This document shows, one piece after another, positions 36,336 to 44,960 of a stretch of 51,324 nucleotides of DNA. The notes beneath the pieces are model-generated. The model did not search any database, was not told the origin of the DNA, and saw only the letters and a list, made by a program, of their open reading frames with translations. This DNA is from Isosphaeraceae bacterium. GTDB lineage: Bacteria; Planctomycetota; Planctomycetia; Isosphaerales; Isosphaeraceae. Position numbers and translations under genes: made by a program. The stretch covers positions 1-51,324 of the forward strand of contig JANXSX010000211.1 of the NCBI GenBank assembly GCA_025356475.1, given 5' to 3'. Positions within the stretch are counted from its first letter, which is position 1; the number at the start of each line of letters is the position of its first letter.

Positions 36336-36368
36336 GAAGAACGCTCCGGGGTCGAGGCGTGACCCCTA

Positions 36369-36527
36369 CTAGCGACGCAAGCCATCGAGGTCGTTTTGAT
36401 CGATCGGCTTGGCCAGCGTTTCTTGGTCGATCCCCTGATGCACCGGGTCGGTATCGCAGCCGGCGCAGAAGACGGCGACCAACGTGACGAGAACGGCCAG
36501 AGCGGAGCGGGTGAGTGCCTTCTTCAT
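36369..36527 (-). CDS. 52-residue lipoprotein
   Basis: A short gene: MKKALTRSALAVLVTLVAVF followed by the lipobox FCAGC (Cys24) and a 28-residue hydrophilic tail. Such tiny lipoproteins recall the entry-exclusion or lysis-type lipoproteins found in conjugation and mobilisation regions, but the match is only in form. ATG 36527 has GGAG nine bases upstream. It sits 33 bases before the small charged protein and 60 bases after the secreted protein gene, on the same strand, and fits an operon leading to traG. Confidence 0.62.
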   Translation of the reverse strand: MKKALTRSALAVLVTLVAVFCAGCDTDPVHQGIDQETLAKPIDQNDLDGLRR

Positions 36528-36587
36528 GATCGGTTCTCCAACCTAGTAGGTCTTCCCGGGGTGTGAACAACTGCTCACCGTGAAAGG

Positions 36588-37472
36588 TCAATCGGCGGGG
36601 TTCAGGACTGTTATATGAATTTCATTTCCATGCGTCTCGATCTTCACGCCGTCGTTTTTTGGGAGGTCGACCTCAACGGACCTGCCTTTGAGTTCGAAGT
36701 GCCGGACTCGCACCGAGGAGCCCCTCCGTTGTTCGCGGATGATGAGGCGCTCAATCCCAGGAATCGCTTTTGGCTCGATGGAAAGGCCGGTGCCGGGGAT
36801 GCTGAACTTCGGCTTGATATCGAAGCCCAGAAGGTCGATTTTTCCTAGACTCGGCATTGAGTATGTGACCGTCCATGACACGGGTTGCTTCTTCACTGTC
36901 CGCCTACGGACCCGAGCGGCTAAGCCGCTTTGGGCCTCATCCAGATCGAGCACCTTCTCATAGGTGCGCTTCGCATTGGGCGAGTCGATCTTGTCGCGGT
37001 CTGTGATTCGGCCCGCGGCCTCCACGAGTTCGAGAACCGCTTTGTGGTGCTCCGCGAACTCGTTTGGCACGACCATTTCGGTGAGGGGCTCCCGGCCGGG
37101 CAAGAGCTTCGGATTGGAGGCGGCGACGCTCCGAAGTTGGCGAAGCATATCCAGGGCCACTTCATTCGCCTTCTCACGAGCCAGCACGAATTGTTGCTTG
37201 GCGAGTGCGTCGGCCGGCTCCGAGGCGGCCTCCAGACGGTTCCAAAGGATTTTGGCCTTCGCGGCGTAGAGGCCCGCGTCCGTGATGGCGACCGCCTCGG
37301 AGCCGTAGACGCCCCAGTAACCAGCCTCCTCTGCGTCCAGGCGATCCGGGTCGATTTCGCCTCTCGTTAGAGGCGGGCGCTCCGCCGTCGACTGCGGCGC
37401 GGCCTCGGACGCACGGGGCGAGGCGAGAGTCGCGGTGACGATCAAAGACCAAGCCAGGAATGACGTCCGCAT
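36588..37472 (-). CDS. Exported protein of unknown family
   Basis: A 294-residue protein with a signal peptide (MRTSFLAWSLIVTATLAS, cleavage near SEA). The first 150 mature residues are helical, and the C-terminal 100 residues alternate in a beta pattern (KIDLLGFDIKPKFSIPG, VRHFELKGRSVEVDLP). Family not recognised. The longer open frame upstream lacks codon character, so the start is set at ATG 37472 after an AGAGAGA purine tract. It is the first gene of the minus-strand run that leads through the lipoprotein to traG. Confidence 0.66.
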   Translation of the reverse strand: MRTSFLAWSLIVTATLASPRASEAAPQSTAERPPLTRGEIDPDRLDAEEAGYWGVYGSEAVAITDAGLYAAKAKILWNRLEAASEPADALAKQQFVLAREKANEVALDMLRQLRSVAASNPKLLPGREPLTEMVVPNEFAEHHKAVLELVEAAGRITDRDKIDSPNAKRTYEKVLDLDEAQSGLAARVRRRTVKKQPVSWTVTYSMPSLGKIDLLGFDIKPKFSIPGTGLSIEPKAIPGIERLIIREQRRGSSVRVRHFELKGRSVEVDLPKNDGVKIETHGNEIHITVLNPAD

Positions 37473-37810
37473 GGGCTTTCTCTCTCTTGGTTGGCGAAGC
37501 TGCCGTTGTTCTGCACCCTGTTGAAGGACATCGTCGCCGAAGTCGGTGCAGCTAGCAGACGCGATCGCCTCAGCCACGCACTCGCAAACTTGTTGCATGT
37601 CTCCGCGAATCGAGCTGACAAGCGTGACGGCGGGGAGGGACTGCTCGATCAGTCGGGGTACACTGGAGCGCCGTCGTTTCACGGCGGTGCTCCCCCTCCC
37701 CAAGAGCGTGCGTTTTCCTCCCTACCTGAGTAAACTTACGCGGGGTCCAAAACTCATTCGACCCCACGATGAGACAGTTAGGGACAGAGACCAAGCGCGG
37801 AGACTTGAGT
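37473..37810. other. Divergent intergenic region
   Basis: No gene found. It separates the minus-strand secreted-protein gene from the plus-strand XRE gene, so both promoters should lie here, but I see no clear -35/-10 pair. A small inverted repeat CGCCGT/ACGGCG lies near 37670-37688. Confidence 0.35.
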
Positions 37811-38494
37811 ATGGCTGGTTCCAAAACAGGTCGCATCAAGTCGAGCACGCACGCCGTCGATGGGGAGGCTTTGAAGCGGTTTCAACTTCAACAGGGCTGG
37901 AGCAACGAAGAACTTTCCACAAAGGCCCGCATTCATGTCAAAACGATTAATCGAGCCAGAAATGGCCAGAGGATTGAACTCTTTGCAATCAAAAAGATAG
38001 CATTATCTTTAGGACTTGAACACACAAGATTGTTCTTGAGCGAGAAACCTGTAAAACTTATAGGAGACCCACAATCAGATGATTATATCGAGGTGCCAAT
38101 AAGTTATGAAAAACGTAAAGATGTTATAATTACAGTGATAGTGCCATTTGCTGAATTCAACCAAACAAACACAAAATCATTTTTCATAGGCAACTTGAAG
38201 CAAGTTATACACAGTTCCGAAAAGATCAATATCGTTGCCGTAAAAAACGACGACGCGTCGGCCGCAATAGTAAGTGGCACTGTCGTAAGACTGGAAATGA
38301 GCACCCAGGATATCCTACGACTCCTGGCAGCCAAGATCGACGGAACTCTCGACGATATCAAAATCACAAACATTTCTTTATCGGATTATTCGTGGCTTAA
38401 TCGCATGATCGCTCGTTTAAGCAAAGTGGCCACTCCGACCGACGCCGACGATGAGACCTGGAGTGATATGTTAAATTATAATATGGTACAATAA
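37811..38494 (+). CDS. XRE-type helix-turn-helix regulator with extra C-terminal module
   Basis: A 227-residue protein. Residues about 20-75 are an XRE/Cro helix-turn-helix (LKRFQLQQGWSNEELSTKA, then VKTINRARNG). Residues about 105-200 are a separate alpha/beta module (IITVIVPFAEFNQTN, LKQVIHSSEKINIVAVKND, GTVVRLEMSTQDILRLLAAK, GTLDDIKITNISL). I recall this pattern as a small ligand- or partner-binding domain at the ends of various multidomain signalling proteins; that recall is not checked. The ATG at 37811 has GGAG eight bases upstream. The gene is clearly AT-richer than its neighbours, a sign of separate acquisition. It is followed by a winged-helix gene on the same strand. Confidence 0.7.
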   Translation: MAGSKTGRIKSSTHAVDGEALKRFQLQQGWSNEELSTKARIHVKTINRARNGQRIELFAIKKIALSLGLEHTRLFLSEKPVKLIGDPQSDDYIEVPISYEKRKDVIITVIVPFAEFNQTNTKSFFIGNLKQVIHSSEKINIVAVKNDDASAAIVSGTVVRLEMSTQDILRLLAAKIDGTLDDIKITNISLSDYSWLNRMIARLSKVATPTDADDETWSDMLNYNMVQ

Positions 38495-38561
38495 TAATGT
38501 ACAATTGATTAAATTTAATATTCCATTATAATTGCCTCTCGTACATAGAGGGGCAAACGGG

Positions 38562-39017
38562 ATGACGCTGTCATTTAGGACGAAGATCAGGGAAGTTACC
38601 GCGGTTGCAATTCTGGACTTCCTTAAAGCCCAAGGACCTTCTACGGCAGCCGACCTGCAGATGCTATTAGAAGTTCCCAGGGGAAGTGGCGTTCAAACCG
38701 TTTTGCCGGAGTTGGAACAATCTGGTCTCATCATACGCCAACAGGATCCCACCCTTGGCATGGGCAAAGCGAAGCCCTATTCCATAACTCCGGAAGGTGA
38801 AAGGTATCTGGAAACAGCGAAGCAAAAGACTCTGACTTTAGGTGCCGATGGAGGGCTGGGCTGGGCGGCAAGGGGGCGCGACCCGGAGCTGCACCAGGCC
38901 ATCGTGGATTTACTCGTTCGAAATTCTCTACTTGGCAAAGAGAATGAACCTAGTCTCCATCGTCTTGCCAGCGACATCATCGACGTAGTGGAACGCAACA
39001 ACAAACGGCAGCGGTAA
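38562..39017 (+). CDS. Winged-helix DNA-binding protein
   Basis: A 151-residue protein. Residues about 8-85 form a winged helix (VAILDFLKAQGPSTAADLQ, SGVQTVLPELEQSGLIIRQ, YSITPEGERYL), in the PadR/MarR style. The C-terminal 60 residues are helical and unassigned. ATG 38562 lies eight bases after GAGGGG; a TTG at 38532 is less likely. It follows the XRE gene by 67 AT-rich bases and converges on the parB gene 23 bases away. Its target is unknown; a local regulator of the element is inferred. Confidence 0.66.
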   Translation: MTLSFRTKIREVTAVAILDFLKAQGPSTAADLQMLLEVPRGSGVQTVLPELEQSGLIIRQQDPTLGMGKAKPYSITPEGERYLETAKQKTLTLGADGGLGWAARGRDPELHQAIVDLLVRNSLLGKENEPSLHRLASDIIDVVERNNKRQR

Positions 39018-39040
39018 CCTTCCACCGATCCTCGACCATA

Positions 39041-39958
39041 TCAATGCTGGGTGTTGGCATCCTGGCCGGTAAGGGGCAACGCTGAATCGCCGTTTTGGAG
39101 CTTTTCCTTAGCCATATCCTCTCGAAGCTTTTGAAGGAGTATTTCGAGGGCTTTCAACATGTGCTCTTGAGTACGTGGCGTTCCTGAATTCGTCGATACA
39201 AGGGTCAGCTTCTTGGGCGACACTACGGCCTCGAAACCAGACAAGTTCTTGTAGGTGAATTTGTCTTTGGACTTCGGCCTGCCTTTCTTCACCTTCGGAC
39301 TCAGCATCCGGCGGACCAATTTCTGGGTCTGCTCGGAGTTCAAACCTTCCGCCTTCACCCTCTCCCAAGCGGCGAGTTGAGCAGCCACGTCGGGAAGACG
39401 GACCAGTTCACGGGCAACCCCCGGACTGAGCTTGCCGGCGCGAATGTCGGCCTTCAGGTCATTCGGGAGGGCGAGTAGCGAGATCGCTCGAGTGATCGTC
39501 GTGTGAGAAACATGGATGTGGCCGGCAAGCTCGGTGGCATTCCAGCCGTGGAGATCCATCACCTTCGCGTATGCCTGGGCCTGATCGATGGCGTCGAGAT
39601 CTTCCCGTTGCTGGTCAATCGTCAGTTGCACGAGAGCGATCTGCGCCGGGGTCGGCTTGAAGGAGAAGACCAGAGCATCGAGTGAAGGGTATTGTGCCAG
39701 TTTCGCGGCGCGGAATCGCCGCTCGCCGTCGATGATGACGTGCTTGCCGCGCTCCTTGTCGTAATAGACCATAATGGGGACGATCTGGCCGGTGCCCTTC
39801 AACGACTCCGCGAGGCTCGCCAGTGCCCCTTCCTCGAAGTTGGCGCGGATTTGGTCGTCGGCGTAGATGTCCTCGAGCCGCAAGTCCATGAGCGTCGCGG
39901 CCGGCCCGTCGGTCCCGCCGTTTGCGAGTGAAGTGGGGCTAAAACGTATGACGTTCAT
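39041..39958 (-). CDS. parB: ParB/Spo0J-family partition protein
   Basis: A 305-residue protein. The N-terminal ParB/sulfiredoxin-like CTPase domain has IVPIMVYYDKERGKHVIIDG then GERRFRAAKL (about 75-90), the box used for nucleotide binding. A helix-turn-helix follows (WNATELAGHIHVSHTTITRA, about 137-156). The C-terminal 90 residues are basic, then helical. The start ATG 39958 has a perfect GGAGGA ribosome site. No parA is adjacent: the only ParA gene lies 4 kb away with its own ribbon-helix-helix partner. It may therefore act as a regulator or with a chromosomal ParA. No standard parS palindrome was spotted. Confidence 0.87.
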   Translation of the reverse strand: MNVIRFSPTSLANGGTDGPAATLMDLRLEDIYADDQIRANFEEGALASLAESLKGTGQIVPIMVYYDKERGKHVIIDGERRFRAAKLAQYPSLDALVFSFKPTPAQIALVQLTIDQQREDLDAIDQAQAYAKVMDLHGWNATELAGHIHVSHTTITRAISLLALPNDLKADIRAGKLSPGVARELVRLPDVAAQLAAWERVKAEGLNSEQTQKLVRRMLSPKVKKGRPKSKDKFTYKNLSGFEAVVSPKKLTLVSTNSGTPRTQEHMLKALEILLQKLREDMAKEKLQNGDSALPLTGQDANTQH

Positions 39959-39999
39959 GGATTCCTCCTCTCTGGGTATCTCGTCGGCCCGGGCGGTGC

Positions 40000-40061
40000 G
40001 TGCCACTGGCACAATTCAAAAAAGCGAGTCTCATCGATTCCCCAAAGCTACGCTTCGGGGA
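40000..40061. promoter_or_regulatory. Palindromes between divergent parB and relaxase genes
   Basis: GTGCCA-C-TGGCAC is a perfect palindrome at 40000-40012. A hairpin TCCCC-A-AAGC/GCTT-C-GGGGA with one mismatch and a three-base loop lies at 40039-40061. The position between divergent parB and relaxase genes fits an operator, or part of the transfer origin used by the relaxase; no nic site was recognised. Confidence 0.4.
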
Positions 40062-40116
40062 GATGTCTGTCAAATTTTATCTTGTCTTCGAGGACTGCCC
40101 TGATATCGTGGGATTT

Positions 40117-42925
40117 ATGCTACGGATTACCACGATGCGGCATTCGGGACAAGCAAAAAGCTACTACACGCAGGCGTTGGCTTGCGAGGACGGCGTGAGC
40201 CGCGAGGGCTACTATTCGGAGGGGCAGGAATCCGTCGGGGTGTGGGGCGGGAGAGGGGCCGCAAGGCTTGGGCTCTCCGGGGTCGTGGAGCAGCGGCAAT
40301 TCGACGATCTTTGCGACAACAAGAATCCCAACTCCCCCTCCGGCGAACATCTCACGCCTCGGACTAAGACCGCTCGGCGGGTCGGGTACGACATCAATTT
40401 CCACTGCCCCAAGAGCGTGAGCCTCTATTTCGAAATGACCAACGACGGCCGGGTCCTCGCCGCATTCCAGGATGCGGTCCAGGAGACCATGCGCGAGCTT
40501 GAGGTCGAGACCCGGACACGCATCCGCCTCGACGGCCAGGACTCGACCCGGAAGACATCGGAACTCATCTGGAGCACGTTTATCCACCACACCGCGAGGC
40601 CCGTGGGCGGGGTTCCCGATCCCCACACCCACGCCCACATCGTCTGCTTCAATGGGACGTATGATGCGGTCGAGGGCCGATGGAAGGCGATCGACATTTC
40701 CGACATCAAACGGGATGCGACTTACTACGAGGCCGCGTTCCACGCGAGGCTCGCGGGGACGCTCCAGTCCGCCGGGTTCGCCATCGAGAAGACCGCCGGG
40801 CGTTGGGAGCTGGCCGGCATCGGCGCGGAGACGCTCGGCAAGTTCCAGGAGCGGACCCAGCTCATCGAGCGGATGGCCGAAGAATTCGGCATCACCGACG
40901 ACGCCGAGAAGGATGCCCTCGGGGCGAAGACCCGAGAGGCGAAGATCAAGGATCTGACCCGACCCGAGCTGCGCGAGGTCTGGCAGCGGCGGATGACGCC
41001 GGGCGAGCAAGCCGCCCTCGAAGCCGTCGGCCGGGGAGAAGTCACGAGCCCCACACCCGCGACGTCGGCCCGTCAATCGCTCGACTATGCCAAGCTCCAC
41101 GGATTCGAGCGGGAGAGCGTGATTTCCGAGAAGCGGTTAATGGCCCACGCCCTCCGTCATGGCGTCGGCTCGGTCTCGGTCGAGGAGGTCCATCGCGAGA
41201 TCGAGCGGCCCGGCAATGGGCTGATAACCCGCGACGTGGGCGGTCAGAGGCTCACGACCTTGCCCGCGATCCTCGCCGAAGAAAAACGGATGCTCGCCTT
41301 CGCCCGCGAGGGCCGGGGCACCTGCAACCGGCTGGCGGCGGGCCGGGAGATCGCGGGCACACTGCTCTCGGCCGAGCAACGGGCGGCCGTGCGTCACGTC
41401 TGGGATTCGCGCGACAGGGTCATGCTGGTCCGCGGCGGGGCCGGGGTCGGCAAGACGACACTCATGAAGGAAGTCGTGGCCGGGATCGAGGAGCACGGGA
41501 CGAAGGTTTTCGCGTTCGCCCCCTCGGCCAGCGCCTCCCGGGGGACGCTCCGCGAGGAGGGCTTCGCCGGGGCCGACACCCTGGCCTCCTTGCTCCAGGG
41601 TCGCGAAGCCCGGGAGCGGGTCAAGGGCGGGGTGATCTGGGTCGATGAGGCCGGGCAGATCGGCACGCGCGACCTCGCCAGGTTGTTCGAGATCACCGAG
41701 GCCGCCGAGGCCCGCGTGCTGCTGACTGGGGACGTCCGCCAGCATGGCCCGGTGGCCCGGGGGGACGCGATGCGGCTCCTCCAGGAGCGATCGGGCTGCC
41801 ACGTCGCCGAAGTCCTGGAGATCCGGCGTCAAGCCGGGGCCTACCGCGAGGCGGTCAAGGCCCTCGCGCGCGGGGACGTCGAGGCGGGATTCCGCAAGCT
41901 CGACGAACTCGGCTTCATCCGGGAGGTCGAAGGAGAGGAACGCCATCGGCGGATGGCGGCCGATTACCTCGCGGCCCTCAAGGGGCACAAGGAGAACAAG
42001 AACGAGGCCCTGTGCATCGCCCCGACCCATCGCGAGGGGGCGGCCCTCACGGCGGAGATCCGCCGGGGCCTCAAGGAGCAGGAACGTCTCGGCGACGGCG
42101 AACGCAAGTTCGCCCGGTACACCAATCGTTCGCTCACCGAGGCCGAGCGGGGGGATGCCGTCCATTACGAGGCGGGCGACACGGTCCAGCTCGTCCAGAA
42201 CGTGAAGGGCTTCGCCCGAGGGGAGCGCCTCACGGTCGCGGGGCGCGACGAGTCGGGGGGCGTCTTGGTCGCCCGGCCGGGGGGTGCGGTCGTGTCGCTC
42301 CCCCTGGGCCAGGCCGGGCGACTCCAGGTCTACCGGACGGGGGAGCTGCCGATCGCCCCGGGGGAGTGCCTCCGCGTGACCCAGAACGGCTACTCCAAGC
42401 CCGGCTTCCTCGGCCGTAAGCACCGGCTCAACAATGGCGACCTCTTCACCGTCAAGGGGTTCACCGCCGACGGAGACCTCAAGCTCACAAACGGCTGGGT
42501 CGTCGCCAAGGACTTCGGGCACTGGGATCACGGCTACTGCCAGACGAGCTATGCCAGCCAGTCGCGAACCGTCAAACGGGTCTTCGGAGGAGAGCTTGCC
42601 GGCGACCGACCTGCGGGCCTTCTACGTGTCGGTGAGCCGGGGGAAGGCCGAGTGTCGGATCTACTCCGACTCGAAGGAGGCCCTCTTCGAGCGGGTTCGC
42701 CGCAGCGACGAGCGGCTCTCGGCCGTGGAGTTGCTCGCCGGGGAATCGCGCGGCGGCTCGCCGCGGCTCGCGCGGCTCCGCGAGCTGGCCGAGCAGAACG
42801 CCCGCCTCAAGGCCCGCGAGGGGGCCTGGGCAGGGCGTCCGGTTGACGGCCCGAGAGGATTCGATCGCCCGGCGGGCGTGCCTGTGAAGGAAGAGGCGAA
42901 TCGGGGGCCGGCGTATGAGCGATGA
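40117..42925 (+). CDS. MobF (TrwC/TraI-type) relaxase-helicase, frameshifted near the C-terminus
   Basis: A conjugative relaxase. Tyr16-Tyr17 near the start are the nicking tyrosines, and HTHAH (His170, 172, 174) is the metal triad. A RecD-like helicase follows: Walker A GGAGVGKTT at 440-448, Walker B VIWVDEAGQIG at 506-516, then LLTGDVRQHGPV. The reading frame breaks at GG 42586-42587, just after ASQSRTVKRV; removing one G restores EESLPATDLRAFYVSVSRGK, the expected helicase motif VI end, and the frame continues to 42925 (about 935 residues). Unrepaired, the first frame ends at 42846 with unrelated residues. If real, the break would remove the last helicase motif but leave nicking intact. 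ATG 40117 is chosen because TrwC proteins start at this point. Confidence 0.85.
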
Positions 42926-43319
42926 GCCGAAGCGGACATGGTCCGCGATCAAGGGCGAACGGAAACCCGAGCAGGCCGCCCCCCCCTCCCCCGCCGCCGG
43001 GGAGGAGGCGTTCTCGACGCGGAATGCGGCCCCGCGCCAGGAGCAAGTCTCGCTCGATCTGCGCTTCAAGGACGGGTCGTGCCTGGGGCTCTCCTATGCC
43101 TACCTCACCGCGCGGCGATTCGATCCCTCCGGGGGGATCACCCTGGAGATGGCCGGTTACAAGGTCGTCATCCAAGGCATCCACCTCGACGACCTCTATC
43201 GGCGGCTGCTCCTCAACGCGGTCGCCAGCATCCAGGAGGTGGACGAGTTCGAGGATGGGGCCGGGGACTCGAACCCGAAGGCGACGGCGGTATTTGTCAT
43301 CCGGGCGGAGCAGGTTTGA
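42915..43319 (+). CDS. Small protein following the relaxase
   Basis: A 134-residue soluble protein. The first 45 residues are low complexity (Ala/Pro/Glu); the rest is a compact alpha/beta unit (VSLDLRFKDGSCLGLSYAYL, LEMAGYKVVIQGIHLDDLYR). I do not recognise the family. ATG 42915 overlaps the end of the corrected relaxase frame by 11 bases, so it is probably translated with it. An accessory role in mobilisation is inferred from that coupling. A strong hairpin follows the stop by 17 bases. Confidence 0.65.
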   Translation: MSDEPKRTWSAIKGERKPEQAAPPSPAAGEEAFSTRNAAPRQEQVSLDLRFKDGSCLGLSYAYLTARRFDPSGGITLEMAGYKVVIQGIHLDDLYRRLLLNAVASIQEVDEFEDGAGDSNPKATAVFVIRAEQV

Positions 43320-43336
43320 AGGCAGTTTGGCTCGGC

Positions 43337-43378
43337 ATGCCGCAAGCCCAGAAAGCCAGCTTTCTGGGCTTGCGGCAT
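43337..43378. terminator. Perfect 19-bp hairpin after the relaxase operon
   Basis: Two perfect 19-base arms (outer part ATGCCGC, inner part AAGCCCAGAAAG) enclose the loop CCAG. It begins 17 bases after the stop of the plus-strand gene. There is no T-run, so it may be a bidirectional terminator, a DNA-binding site, or both. The inner core is shared with the hairpin at 43554-43601. Confidence 0.65.
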
Positions 43379-43553
43379 CAAGTCATCGGTTCGGATGGGG
43401 TTCGATATGGCGAAAGCCGGTCCGTCCGCCCCTTGGAGCCGTTGGAGAGGGATGGCGCATGCCTTTCGTGCCGGCTGGGAAGACCCGATATTTACGGCCC
43501 CTCCTGGGCGGGGCCTCCGCCCACCCGCTCCGCCGAAGGCGGTCATCTCCGCT

Positions 43554-43601
43554 CGAAAGCCATAAGCCCAGAAAGCCGGCTGTCTGGGCTTATGGCTTTC
43601 G
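43554..43601. terminator. 22-bp hairpin after the ribbon-helix-helix gene
   Basis: Arms of 22 bases with one mismatch (G at 43582 in place of T) around the loop CCGG. The outer stem (CGAAAGCCAT) differs from the first hairpin, but the inner AAGCCCAGAAAGCC core is the same. It starts five bases past the stop of the minus-strand gene at 43606, mirroring the first hairpin's position relative to the plus-strand gene. Confidence 0.65.
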
Positions 43602-43605
43602 GCGA

Positions 43606-43983
43606 TTACTTCCGATGGGTTTCGATGTAGTAGCGGACCGCCCTCTCGACATATTCGCCGGGCTGGATCATCTCGGCATAGGCCAGCCGGTAGAACTGAT
43701 CCCGGAGCGTCTCCTCGATCGAAAGGGTGACTTTCGTCTTCTCCCCTTTCGAGGCAATCGCTTCCTCCTTCTTGGCCCTCGGCCGACCCTTGATGCCTCC
43801 GACCTTCTTCGGGGTGTTGGTCCCTTCTCTGGGCGTTTCTGACGGGTCCGACTGGCGCTCGACCTGGGCCGGGATCGCGGGGGCGGACTGTGTCGGTTCG
43901 GCCGGTCGTTCCTTGCGTTCCTGATCGCGCGAGACGAGGTCGCCCAGGACCCCGCGAACCCCTTCTCCCTTTTTATTTGCCAT
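43606..43983 (-). CDS. Ribbon-helix-helix DNA-binding protein, ParA partner
   Basis: A 125-residue protein. The first 80 residues are disordered and charged; residues about 82-125 form a ribbon-helix-helix domain (KTKVTLSIEETLRDQFYRLA, then GEYVERAVRYYIE). The gene overlaps the 3' end of parA by 11 bases. The layout (small ParA followed by a ribbon-helix-helix protein with a flexible basic N-terminus) matches type Ib partition systems such as ParF-ParG, where the second protein binds the centromere and stimulates the ATPase. The repeats and hairpins around it are candidate binding sites. Confidence 0.75.
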   Translation of the reverse strand: MANKKGEGVRGVLGDLVSRDQERKERPAEPTQSAPAIPAQVERQSDPSETPREGTNTPKKVGGIKGRPRAKKEEAIASKGEKTKVTLSIEETLRDQFYRLAYAEMIQPGEYVERAVRYYIETHRK

Positions 43984-44716
43984 CGATGACTCCTTTCAAT
44001 TTATCGAGGACGGCCCGATAGTCTTCCATGGCGTTGGACCGCTTCAGACTCAAAATATTCCCATCTGTCGTTGCATACATCAAATCCGCCTCGGCCCGCA
44101 CGCGACCGAGTACGGGATAGTGGCGGCTCACTTCCTGGTCCACCTGGTCGTTGATCCTCCGGCGGTGCTGGCAGTTGGTGAGGATGACGCCTGCAACCGC
44201 TAGCGTGGGGTTTACCTCCAGCTCTCTCAATTGCTCCAACACCTCGATGAACCGGGCGAGTGCCCTCATCTCGTACCCGCCCGGATGCAGGACGATCACG
44301 ACGTGGGACGCGGCGGCCAGCGTGTTGGTCGAGAGCACGCCTAGCGACGGTGGGCTATCGACGAGGATGAGGGTGCCTGGTGGAAGCGGCGTCTTCTGGA
44401 GGCAAGCCCGCAACAGGTTTTCCCTCCCGGGTTGGGAGACGAAACGCTGCTCGCCGCTCGCGAGGTCGATGCTCGACGGCGAGAGCGTGAGGTGGTCGGT
44501 GATTTCGACGATCGGGAGTGGCCCCCGTGTCGCCAACGCTTGGTAGAGTTGCCCGCCCGGGTCTTCTTTCCCGAACGTGCTCGTGAGGCTCGCTTGCGGG
44601 TCCATGTCGATGAGATGGACCCCCCTGCCCTGCTGGCTAAGCAACGTCCCGAGGGCCGCGACGGTGGTCGTCTTCCCGACCCCGCCTTTCTGGTTGGCGA
44701 TCACGATTACCGGCAT
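43973..44716 (-). CDS. parA: ParA-type partition ATPase
   Basis: A 247-residue ATPase of the small ParA/ParF class, without the N-terminal helix-turn-helix of long ParA. The deviant Walker A KGGVGKTT is at residues 10-17, HLIDMDPQAS at about 34-43 is Walker A', and LILVDSPPSLG near 116-126 is Walker B. It would form ATP-dependent patches or filaments on DNA to segregate the plasmid. The ATG 44716 has AAGGAG 11 bases upstream. The 245-bp divergent region before it contains several CCCAGAAAG-type repeats. Confidence 0.92.
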   Translation of the reverse strand: MPVIVIANQKGGVGKTTTVAALGTLLSQQGRGVHLIDMDPQASLTSTFGKEDPGGQLYQALATRGPLPIVEITDHLTLSPSSIDLASGEQRFVSQPGRENLLRACLQKTPLPPGTLILVDSPPSLGVLSTNTLAAASHVVIVLHPGGYEMRALARFIEVLEQLRELEVNPTLAVAGVILTNCQHRRRINDQVDQEVSRHYPVLGRVRAEADLMYATTDGNILSLKRSNAMEDYRAVLDKLKGVIDGK

Positions 44717-44960
44717 GCGATCCTAACTCCTTTCATGATGACGCCATGCAAATACCATATCGCTTCCATTCTGTAAAGCTGGCTTTATTCCTTTGATAGG
44801 TTATTGCTTTACGGATTTATGTAATCCCAGAAAGATGGTATTTTATCCGTCGTTCAAGGCTGGCCCCGTGTTTGTCCGATGAGTAAAAGGCGGCCTGGTG
44901 GCGTGGGCGTGCAGACGCTATTACGCCCGGACGGTTAGGGCGAACGATGGGGGGATGGCG
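44717..44960. promoter_or_regulatory. Divergent control region of parA and ribbon-helix-helix gene; candidate centromere
   Basis: AT-richer than its flanks. It carries AAATACCAT (44750-44758), the near-palindrome AAAGCTGGCTTT (44775-44786) and the long repeat at 44823-44843. All are versions of a CCCAGAAAG-TGGTATTT pattern found elsewhere in the partition region. Confidence 0.55.
44823..44843 (+). repeat. 21-bp repeat, copy 1 (upstream of ribbon-helix-helix gene)
   Basis: Contains CCCAGAAAG then ATGGTATTT. It matches 45196-45216 at 20 of 21 positions. Confidence 0.7.

Noticed and set aside
37473-37703. Upstream extension of the secreted protein at 36588-37472
   Set aside because: It would bury the signal peptide 77 residues in; codon character is poor.
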